A stretch of DNA of 64,000 nt from CAZQGO01 sp964593065 (GTDB lineage Bacteria; Oederibacteriota; JAAXVQ01). The stretch spans positions 62,001-126,000 of the forward strand of contig CAZQGO010000002.1 in assembly GCA_964593065.1 (NCBI GenBank), given 5' to 3'. Positions 7,418-14,143 of this stretch are shown one piece after another. The stretch's first letter is position 1. Every line of letters starts with the position of its first letter. Made by a program: the position numbers and the translations under genes. Below the pieces are notes generated by a model. That model did not search any database. It was not told where the DNA came from and worked only from the letters and a program-made list of their open reading frames with translations.

Positions 7418-8387
7418 TTTCCGGCTCCGGGTGCCAGCAGGCGAAACGTCCGCCACCACGGACCGTGTCCGGCGGATCCTCGCTGCGGCAACGCGCTCCG
7501 ACGCGCGGACAGCGGGGATGAAAGGGGCATCCTCCCGGCAAGTCACCTGGATTCGGCGGGAATCCCTTGATGGCCGCCAGAGGTTTTTTATCATGGGTCA
7601 AGGGAGGAATGGAATCCAACAGACCCCGCGTATACGGATGGCGCGGGGATTTCAGGATTCTGGACGTGTCGGCGTATTCCACAATCCTCCCGGCATAAAT
7701 AATCGCAATTTCATCCGATATTTCGGAAACGACGGCTAAGTCGTGAGATATCAATATTATCGACATGGCATTTACACTTTGGATTAACTCGACCAGGTCC
7801 AGGAACTGCGCCTGAACCGTGACATCCAAAGCCGTGGTGGGTTCATCCAACAACAAACACTCGGGCTCGCAGGCCAGTGCCATGGCCACCAGCACCCTCT
7901 GCTTCATTCCGCCGGAAAACTGATGCGGGAAGTCCCTGAGTCGCTCTTGCGGCCTGGGAATATCGACCCGCTGCAGCGCCTTCAGAGCCGCTTCCGCGGC
8001 TTCCTGCCGTCCCAGGTTCCTATGCTTTTGAATGGTTTCCACCATCTGGCTTTCAATGGACATCACCGGATTCAACGAGGTGGAAGGGTCCTGGAAAACC
8101 ACGGCGATTTTTCCGCCCCGGATTTCCTCCCATTCGCGTTCCGACAGTCCCAGAAGTTCCCGGCCACGGAATTGGACCGAACCCGAGACCTCGCCCGGAT
8201 ACGGGACCAAGCCCAGGACGGCCAGGGCGGTCATGCTCTTTCCGGAGCCCGATTCGCCAACCAAGCCCAGGGTGCGGCCTGGCGCCACGGCCAAATTCAC
8301 CGCCCGGACCACGACCAGGGATTTCCCGTCGGCGCCGGGAAATTTCACCCGTAAATTTTCAGCCCGCAGGGTCATGGAATCAGTCAT
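7410..8387 (-). CDS. oppD: oligopeptide ABC transporter ATPase, OppD-type
   Basis: 325-residue ATPase partner of OppF. Walker A is GESGSGKS at about 44-51, the signature is FSGGMKQR and Walker B is CLLLDEPTTALD. The C-terminus carries the Opp/Dpp Cys motif (CPFHPRCPRVGARC), which in some relatives holds an iron-sulfur cluster. Start and stop overlap the neighbouring genes by 8 bases on both sides, indicating tight translational coupling in the operon. A second in-frame ATG lies 12 bases downstream of the chosen one, so the exact start is uncertain by four codons. Confidence 0.92.
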   Translation of the reverse strand: MTDSMTLRAENLRVKFPGADGKSLVVVRAVNLAVAPGRTLGLVGESGSGKSMTALAVLGLVPYPGEVSGSVQFRGRELLGLSEREWEEIRGGKIAVVFQDPSTSLNPVMSIESQMVETIQKHRNLGRQEAAEAALKALQRVDIPRPQERLRDFPHQFSGGMKQRVLVAMALACEPECLLLDEPTTALDVTVQAQFLDLVELIQSVNAMSIILISHDLAVVSEISDEIAIIYAGRIVEYADTSRILKSPRHPYTRGLLDSIPPLTHDKKPLAAIKGFPPNPGDLPGGCPFHPRCPRVGARCRSEDPPDTVRGGGRFACWHPEPENV

Positions 8388-9228
8388 TGGGCGTGGTTCC
8401 GCTCAGCCTGGGGTCCAAAAGGTCCCGCAGTCCGTCCCCCAGGAGGTTGTATCCCAAGACGGTCAGGAAAATGGCGAGCCCGGGAAACAGGGTCAGCCAC
8501 CAGGCCTGGGTGATATAGTCCTTGCCGGCGGTTAAGATATTTCCCCAGGAGGGCACCGGGGGCTGGACGCCCAGGCCCAAGAAGCTCAAGCCGGATTCCA
8601 ACAGGATGGCTCCAGCCACACCGAACGTGGCCGAAATGAACACCGGCGCCAAGGCATTGGGCAGGATGTGCCGGAAAATGATTCTCAAGTCCGGAACTCC
8701 CAGCGCCACGGCGGCGGACACGTAGTCCCGGCGGCGCAGGGTGAGAAACTCGGCCCGGACCAAGCGGGACAGTTCGGTCCAGCTGGTCAGCCCGATCACG
8801 ATCATGATATTGAGCAGGTTGGGCCCGATGAAGGTGATGAGCATCAGGATGAGGAAGAGCGTTGGGATGCACAGCACGATGTCGACCGTGCGCATGATCA
8901 CCTGGTCGACCCAGCCCCCGAAATACCCGGCCAAGGCGCCCAGGAAAAGGCCGATGGCCAGGGAAATGGCCACGGCCACCAGACCCACGGACAGGGACAC
9001 GCGTCCCCCGTACAACATGCGCGCAAAGACGTCACGGCCGAACTCGTCGGTTCCGAACCAGTGCTGCGGGTTCGGCGGAGTCAGGCGCGTCTCCAGGTTC
9101 TGCGCATAGGGCTGATACGAAGTGATCACGGGGGCGCCCAGACTGAGCAGCACCAGGAATAAAACCATTCCCGCGCCGAGAACGGCCAGGCGTTTCCGCA
9201 GGAATTTCCGCCACCACGGGGTCTTCAC
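8380..9228 (-). CDS. oppC: oligopeptide ABC transporter permease, OppC-type (GTG start)
   Basis: 282-residue inner-membrane permease. It begins with a transmembrane helix after a short basic stretch, followed by the NPQHWFGTDEFGRDVFAR motif found in OppC/DppC. The EAA-type loop is near AVALGVPDLRIIFRHILPN. The GTG at 9228 shares the four bases GTGA with the oppB stop and has GAGGAT upstream. The same frame continues far upstream, but that part is only the antiphase reading of oppB. It forms the channel together with OppB. Confidence 0.92.
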   Translation of the reverse strand: MKTPWWRKFLRKRLAVLGAGMVLFLVLLSLGAPVITSYQPYAQNLETRLTPPNPQHWFGTDEFGRDVFARMLYGGRVSLSVGLVAVAISLAIGLFLGALAGYFGGWVDQVIMRTVDIVLCIPTLFLILMLITFIGPNLLNIMIVIGLTSWTELSRLVRAEFLTLRRRDYVSAAVALGVPDLRIIFRHILPNALAPVFISATFGVAGAILLESGLSFLGLGVQPPVPSWGNILTAGKDYITQAWWLTLFPGLAIFLTVLGYNLLGDGLRDLLDPRLSGTTPND

Positions 9229-10193
9229 AGGCGTATCCTCGGGTCGGCCCAGGCGTAGAGGAGGTCCGCCAGCAGGTTGCCCAGCAGGGTCAGCGTCGCG
9301 CCGATGACGGCAATGCCCATGATGGTGGGATAGTCGAAGGCGAGGGCGGATTCGTAGGCCAAGCGGCCCATGCCCGGCCAGGCGAAAATCGTCTCGAAAA
9401 TAAACCCGCCGCCGATCAGTCCCGGCAGCGACAGGCCGATGATCGTCAGCACCGGCAGCAGCGCGTTCTTTAAAGCATGACCGTAATAGACCTGGCGGGG
9501 GTTCAAGCCCTTGGCCCGGGCCATGCGGATGTAATCCTGGCGGATGACCTCCAGCATGTTGCCGCGCGTATACCGGGAGATGGAGGCCAGCCCCCCGAAG
9601 GCCGTGATGAAGACGGGCAGGATCAAGTGCGCAAGGTAGTCCCCCACCTTTCCCGCCGGGCTGAGCCAAGCGTGGTTCACGGAACGCATACCCGAAATGG
9701 GCAGCCAATTCAGCACCACGCCGAAAAAGAGCATGCACAGCAGGGCCAGCCAGAAGGTCGGTACGCTGTAGCCGACGAAAGTAGCCACGGTAATGGCGCG
9801 ATCCGCGGCCTGATCGTGATGCATGGCGGAATAGACACCCAGGGGAATGGCGACGACGAAGATCACGATCATGGACAAGCCGCTCAACAGCAGGGTGGCG
9901 GGCAGGCGCTCGCCGATTTTTTCCAGGACGGGTCTTTGGTCCACGAAGGAGCGCCCGAAATCGAGTCTCCCCAGGCGCCCGACCCAGCGAAGGTATTGCT
10001 CGGGCCAGGGCCGGTCGAGACCGTACAATTGGCGCAGGCGCGCCATGGAATCGGGCGAAATATTGGGGTTCATTTCCATCTGCACCGAAGTGAACCCGCC
10101 GGGCGTGAGATGGATGATGCCGAAGGTGATCAGCGTGATGCCGAACAGGATGGGCAAGGACAGCAACAAGCGGTGGAGAGTGTATTTTCCCAT
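9225..10193 (-). CDS. oppB: oligopeptide ABC transporter permease, OppB-type
   Basis: 322-residue permease with six predicted helices. The opening MGKYTLHRLLLSLPILFGIT and the loop DYIRMARAKGLNPRQV (EAA motif contacting the ATPase) are classical for OppB/DppB. It ends in the GTGA overlap with oppC. There is no clear Shine-Dalgarno site in front of the ATG. Instead a TATACT lies 7 bases before it, so besides read-through from the FAH gene a leaderless message is possible. Confidence 0.93.
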   Translation of the reverse strand: MGKYTLHRLLLSLPILFGITLITFGIIHLTPGGFTSVQMEMNPNISPDSMARLRQLYGLDRPWPEQYLRWVGRLGRLDFGRSFVDQRPVLEKIGERLPATLLLSGLSMIVIFVVAIPLGVYSAMHHDQAADRAITVATFVGYSVPTFWLALLCMLFFGVVLNWLPISGMRSVNHAWLSPAGKVGDYLAHLILPVFITAFGGLASISRYTRGNMLEVIRQDYIRMARAKGLNPRQVYYGHALKNALLPVLTIIGLSLPGLIGGGFIFETIFAWPGMGRLAYESALAFDYPTIMGIAVIGATLTLLGNLLADLLYAWADPRIRL

Positions 10194-10200
10194 GGCGCAG

Positions 10201-10206
10201 AGTATA
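10201..10206 (-). promoter_or_regulatory. possible -10 box directly before oppB
   Basis: TATACT on the minus strand ends 7 bases before the oppB ATG, which would place the transcript start at or next to the start codon. The -35 at 17 bases (TTTCCT) is poor, so this remains a candidate internal promoter. Confidence 0.35.
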
Positions 10207-10239
10207 ACGTATTTCGGCCCGAAAGGAAATTGCGAATTG

Positions 10240-10257
10240 CGCCTGTGCGTTCAGGCG
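10240..10257 (-). other. hairpin at the end of the FAH gene
   Basis: Perfect CGCCTG/CAGGCG inverted repeat with a 6-base loop, overlapping the stop codon of the FAH gene. A weakly T-containing tract follows on the minus strand. It could be a partial terminator that lowers read-through into oppB, or simply a message-stabilising stem. Confidence 0.3.
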
Positions 10258-11006
10258 ATGAGCTGGTTTTCCAGGACGCCGATGGCGTCGCATTCCACGC
10301 GGACGCGATCTCCGGGGCTTAAGCTCCCGACGCCCGGCGGCGTGCCCGTCAAGATGACGTCTCCCGGCAGCAGGGTCATGATCCCGGAAATAAAGGACAG
10401 CAGGCGGGGAATCGGAAAAATGAAATCGGAAACCCGGCCCACCTGCCTGACCTGGTCGTTGACCAGCGTCTTGAACTCCAGGGCTTCCCAGTTCACCTCC
10501 GTGGCGATGGCGGGACCCAGGGGGCAGAACCCGTCAAAACTTTTCGCGCGGGTCCACTGGCCGTCGCGCTCCTGCAGGTCGCGGGCGGTCACGTCGTTGG
10601 CCAGCGTCGCCCCCAGCAGATATTCCAGGGCCTGCTCCTCGGGAATGTGCCGGGCCATTTTGCCCACCACCAGGGCCAGTTCGCCCTCGTAATCGATATG
10701 CTCCACCCCCTCCGGCCGGGGGATGGCGTCCTTGGAGGCCGCGACCGACGTGGGGGGCTTCAGGAAAATCAGCGGTTCCGCCGGCAGACGCATGTGCAAC
10801 TCCTCGGCGTGGCTGCGGTAGTTCAGGCCCACGGCCACGACTTTGCTCGGATCCGCGGGCGCCATCAGCACGGCGTGGTTGGGCTTGACCGCTTTCTTGG
10901 CGGGCTGCCAGCCTTCCCAGGGGTTGCCGTTCAAGAGCCGGTAGCCCGGATTTTCCTCGATGGCGTACCGGGGCCGTTTGGCATGCAACAGGCGGTAGAA
11001 GCGCAT
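10251..11006 (-). CDS. fumarylacetoacetate hydrolase (FAH) family protein
   Basis: 251-residue enzyme of the FAH/HpaG family, which cleaves or isomerises acylpyruvate-type compounds using a divalent metal. The metal ligands are visible as E107 and E109 (DYEGEL) and D138 (ANDVTARD). A short N-terminal domain precedes the catalytic fold from about residue 55. The ATG at 11006 has an excellent AAGGAGGAGG site. It lies inside the peptide-transporter operon, 38 bases after the binding-protein gene and 57 bases before oppB. The substrate cannot be deduced, and whether it processes something imported by the transporter is open. Confidence 0.88.
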   Translation of the reverse strand: MRFYRLLHAKRPRYAIEENPGYRLLNGNPWEGWQPAKKAVKPNHAVLMAPADPSKVVAVGLNYRSHAEELHMRLPAEPLIFLKPPTSVAASKDAIPRPEGVEHIDYEGELALVVGKMARHIPEEQALEYLLGATLANDVTARDLQERDGQWTRAKSFDGFCPLGPAIATEVNWEALEFKTLVNDQVRQVGRVSDFIFPIPRLLSFISGIMTLLPGDVILTGTPPGVGSLSPGDRVRVECDAIGVLENQLIA

Positions 11007-11044
11007 GACCCTCCTCCTTGGTCGAACCGCACCGGGTGCGGGAA

Positions 11045-12676
11045 TCAGTCCCGGTATTTTTGAAACTCCCGGGGCACGTACCATTTGATGAAATTGTAGC
11101 TGATGCCCGCCTTGGCGGGTTGGATGCCCAAAAAGCGCTTATGCACGGCGGGCAGATTGTCGGGCACGTACAGGAACACGTAGGGAACGTCCTTGGCGAT
11201 CAGGCGGTGGACCCGGTGATAGATGGCCACGCGTTTTTCCCGGTCAAAGGTCCTGCGCCCCTCGACCAGCAACCGGTCCACCTCCGGATTGGAGTAGGAA
11301 ATGAAATTGAATTCATGTTCGCCGGTCTTGGAGGAATGCCAGATGTCGAACAGGTCCGGATCGATGGACAAGGACCAGCCCATGACGAGCAGGTCGAACT
11401 TGCGCTTGTTGATGAACTCTGCCAGGAAGGTGCTCCAAGGAATGGTGCGGACCTTGATCCCGATCCCCACCTGGCGCAATTGCGACTGGATGATGGTGGC
11501 GATTTGCTCGCGCTGCTGGTTTCCCTGGTTGGTCAGAAGCTGGAATTCCAGCGGTACGCCGTTTTTACCGAGACGGCCGTCCGGCCCGTACGAGTAGCCG
11601 GCGGCGAGCAGCAGTTTCCGGCTGGCGGCGGGATCGTACGGCAGGGGCTTGACTTCCGGATCAAAGGCCCAGGACATGGGCGTGTAGGGACCGGTGCTGA
11701 TCGTCCCCAGGCCTTCCAGGACGCTGTCCACCAGCGCCTGGCGGTCGATGGCCATGGCCAGTGCGCGCCGGAAGCGCGGGTCCTGAAAAACGGGGTTTTT
11801 AAGATTGAATCCCAGGTAGGTGAACCCGTTGGAGGGATAGCGGTATTTGTTGAAACGGGCGATAAAAGCCGGCTGGTTCCCTTCCTGGTTGTACTGATTG
11901 GGGGTCAGGGTCATCGAGTCCAAGGCGCCGTTCTGCAGCTGTAAAAATTCCACCGCCATGTCCGGCACGATCTGGTAGACGACCCGCTGGATGTAGGGCC
12001 GGCCCTCGAAATAGTCCGGGTTGGCTTCGAGGACCACCGACTCCGCGCGGTTCCAGGATTTAAAAACGTAGGGACCGGAGCCCACGGGATGGGTGTTGAA
12101 ATCATCGGCGGTGTTGATATCCCGGCCGGCCAGCAGGTGCCGGGGGAGGATCGAAAGCGCCGCCAGGCTTTCCAGGGCCGGAGCGAACGGTTCCCGGTAC
12201 CAGACGCGGAACGTCAGGTCGTCCAGGGCGGCGACCTTGGCGATGGAGGCATAGTTGCTGGCGTAGGCCGTTTTGACGTTGGGGTCCACGTAGGTCCGGT
12301 AGGTAAACACGACGTCCGCGGCCGTCAAGGGCTGGCCGTCCTGCCAGCGGATGCCCGGCCGCAGATGAAAGGTGATGATCTTTCCATCCGGCGAAACTTC
12401 CCAGCGTTCCGCCAACTCCCCCTCGAAATTCAAATCCTTGTCATAGCGTAGAAGCGAGCTGAAAATCAGGCCGGTCACCTGATGCGAAACGGAGTCCGAA
12501 GCCAGAACCGGATTTAATATGGCGGGATCGGCAATGGTCCCCTCCACCAGGGTGTCCCCGTAGGCAGGAGGGTAGGTTTGTTCGGGGTCGGGAACCCGGT
12601 CTTGGGCGGACTGGCGGCCGCAGCCGCCAGCCGCCAGGAGCAGGAGCAAGCCGGTTGCAAGCCACCATCGCCGCAT
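11045..12676 (-). CDS. oppA: oligopeptide ABC transporter substrate-binding lipoprotein
   Basis: About 543 residues, family 5 solute-binding protein (OppA/DppA-like). The N-terminus is a lipoprotein signal with lipobox LAAGGC, so the mature protein is anchored through the Cys near residue 19. Family features include LAERWEVSPDGKIITFHLRPG and the ...YDPAASRKLL... region. The ATG at 12676 overlaps the coaD stop (TGATG); a GTG three bases earlier is also possible. It is the first transporter gene of the operon and delivers substrate to OppB/OppC. Confidence 0.92.
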   Translation of the reverse strand: MRRWWLATGLLLLLAAGGCGRQSAQDRVPDPEQTYPPAYGDTLVEGTIADPAILNPVLASDSVSHQVTGLIFSSLLRYDKDLNFEGELAERWEVSPDGKIITFHLRPGIRWQDGQPLTAADVVFTYRTYVDPNVKTAYASNYASIAKVAALDDLTFRVWYREPFAPALESLAALSILPRHLLAGRDINTADDFNTHPVGSGPYVFKSWNRAESVVLEANPDYFEGRPYIQRVVYQIVPDMAVEFLQLQNGALDSMTLTPNQYNQEGNQPAFIARFNKYRYPSNGFTYLGFNLKNPVFQDPRFRRALAMAIDRQALVDSVLEGLGTISTGPYTPMSWAFDPEVKPLPYDPAASRKLLLAAGYSYGPDGRLGKNGVPLEFQLLTNQGNQQREQIATIIQSQLRQVGIGIKVRTIPWSTFLAEFINKRKFDLLVMGWSLSIDPDLFDIWHSSKTGEHEFNFISYSNPEVDRLLVEGRRTFDREKRVAIYHRVHRLIAKDVPYVFLYVPDNLPAVHKRFLGIQPAKAGISYNFIKWYVPREFQKYRD

Positions 12677-13173
12677 CACGGAGTGCCCCGGTTCCCGGAA
12701 ATCCTCGCCATAAAAATCGGCATGATTTCCTGGGGCACGAAACTCGCGACGTCCCCGCCCAGGGCGGCGACTTCCTTGACCAGCGAGGAACTGATGTAGG
12801 TATAGCGCTCATCCGGCATCATGTAGACGATTTCAAAAGCCGGAAAGAGCTTGCGGTTCATTTGGGCCAGCTGAAATTCGTACTCGAAATCCGCGATGGC
12901 GCGCAGTCCCCGCAGAATCACATTGGCCTGCCGGGAACGCATGTAATCCACGAGCAGGCCGGAAAACGAGTCGACCTCGACGCGTTCGAAATCCCGGACC
13001 GCTAAGGACACCATCCGCAGGCGTTCCTCCAGCGGAAACAGCGGCTGTTTGGGGACCTGGGCGGCCACGGCCACGATGATGCGGGAGAAAATATCGCTGG
13101 AACGCCGTATGAGGTCAAGGTGGCCCGTGGTAATGGGGTCAAATGTTCCGGGGTAAATGGCCAGGGTCTGCAT
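12676..13173 (-). CDS. coaD: phosphopantetheine adenylyltransferase
   Basis: 165-residue enzyme for the fourth step of coenzyme A synthesis, joining 4'-phosphopantetheine to AMP from ATP. The nucleotidyltransferase motif GTFDPITTGHLD is at residues 9-20, and the C-terminal signature YISSSLVKE is present. Length and both motifs are normal for bacterial CoaD. The start has GGAGG nearby. A strong promoter lies upstream, and the stop overlaps the transporter binding protein, so an essential gene leads the peptide-uptake operon. Confidence 0.97.
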   Translation of the reverse strand: MQTLAIYPGTFDPITTGHLDLIRRSSDIFSRIIVAVAAQVPKQPLFPLEERLRMVSLAVRDFERVEVDSFSGLLVDYMRSRQANVILRGLRAIADFEYEFQLAQMNRKLFPAFEIVYMMPDERYTYISSSLVKEVAALGGDVASFVPQEIMPIFMARISGNRGTP

Positions 13174-13233
13174 GCCGCCTCCGTTCCCATGCCGGCCGCC
13201 GTCCGGAAATATCCGCGGCCATCACACCGGGTG

Positions 13234-13262
13234 ATTATAAAAGATTATCCCTGGGTTCTCAA
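13234..13262 (-). promoter_or_regulatory. sigma70-type promoter for coaD and the opp operon
   Basis: Minus-strand -35 TTGAGA (13257-13262), 17-base spacer and perfect -10 TATAAT (13234-13239), about 60 bases upstream of the coaD start. Confidence 0.72.
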
Positions 13263-13287
13263 CCCTATTCGGGCGCGGAATTCCCTT

Positions 13288-14013
13288 TCAACCCCGCGCC
13301 AGCGCCAAAACGCAGACGGTTTCCGCCCCTGCCTGTTTCAGGGCGCGAGCGCATTCCTGCGCGGTGGCACCGGTGGTGACCACGTCGTCCAGGACCAGGA
13401 AATTGCCCCGCAGCCGTGGATTCCTTGCTTTCAGGGCCTGATGGAGGTTCGCCAGGCGTTCGCGGCGCTTAAGCCCATGTTGCGGCCGGGTGGCACGCAC
13501 AAAATGCAGCAGCGGCGCGTAAGGCAAGGACACGAGCCGCGCGAAGCCGCGCGCCAGGCGCTCCGCCGGATGTTCCCGCCGGGCCTGCCGGCCTGGAACC
13601 GGCACCACTCCCTGCCAGTCTCCTTCCGGCCAGGTTTGCAGAAACCGCCGTCTCGCCAAACCTGCGAGCTGCCGCGCGAGATTGCCCGCGGGATGCTGTT
13701 TGAAAGCCAGGACCGCGTTTTTCCAGGACCCCGCGTAGGGAGCCACAGCCACGGCGCGTTCGAATGAAAAGTGACGGGTACGGCAGATCCGGCAGGACTG
13801 GAGGGGGGGACTCAGGCGGAGGGCCGGAGTGGGGGGTAAAAACCGGCCGCAATGTTGACAAACGGGTTTGGGGCCCAAATCCGGGCGGCAATGGGAACAT
13901 AAAATCGCCAATCCGCGCCGGCCGGAAGGCGCCCGGCAGGCCGGGCAGGCCGGAGGCGCCACCAGGCCCAGGGCATGGACTTTCCATGGATCGAAGAAGG
14001 ATGGAAGAATCAA
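13288..14013 (-). CDS. ComF family phosphoribosyltransferase-like protein
   Basis: 241-residue ComF/GntX-type protein. Pairs of Cys at the N-terminus (CPAC, CSHC, CQHC) form a zinc-finger-like region, and the type I phosphoribosyltransferase fold follows with PRPP loop LVLDDVVTTGATAQE near residue 210. ComF proteins are linked to DNA uptake in competent bacteria, but many homologues have no tested role. The only usable start in the frame is a TTG at 14013, because a stop codon lies nine codons upstream; no clear ribosome site is seen, so start and expression are uncertain. Confidence 0.82.
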   Translation of the reverse strand: MILPSFFDPWKVHALGLVAPPACPACRAPSGRRGLAILCSHCRPDLGPKPVCQHCGRFLPPTPALRLSPPLQSCRICRTRHFSFERAVAVAPYAGSWKNAVLAFKQHPAGNLARQLAGLARRRFLQTWPEGDWQGVVPVPGRQARREHPAERLARGFARLVSLPYAPLLHFVRATRPQHGLKRRERLANLHQALKARNPRLRGNFLVLDDVVTTGATAQECARALKQAGAETVCVLALARG

Positions 14014-14143
14014 GTGCGGATTAGGGCATAAATGATTTTAGGCGCCATGTCTCTGAAATTTTAGAGGGCACGGCCAGTGATTCGTTGCCTGGAGGATGAA
14101 ATATTTTCCGGGTGCGTGATCTCTCCGCGCCGTAGCAGAAGCC

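Noticed and set aside
5651..7570. 639-codon plus-strand open frame
   Set aside because: It crosses the bactofilin-like and oppF genes on the opposite strand, both well supported; no family similarity.
9229..10293. Long N-terminal extension of the oppC frame
   Set aside because: It is the antiphase reading of oppB; OppC similarity begins at the GTG at 9228.
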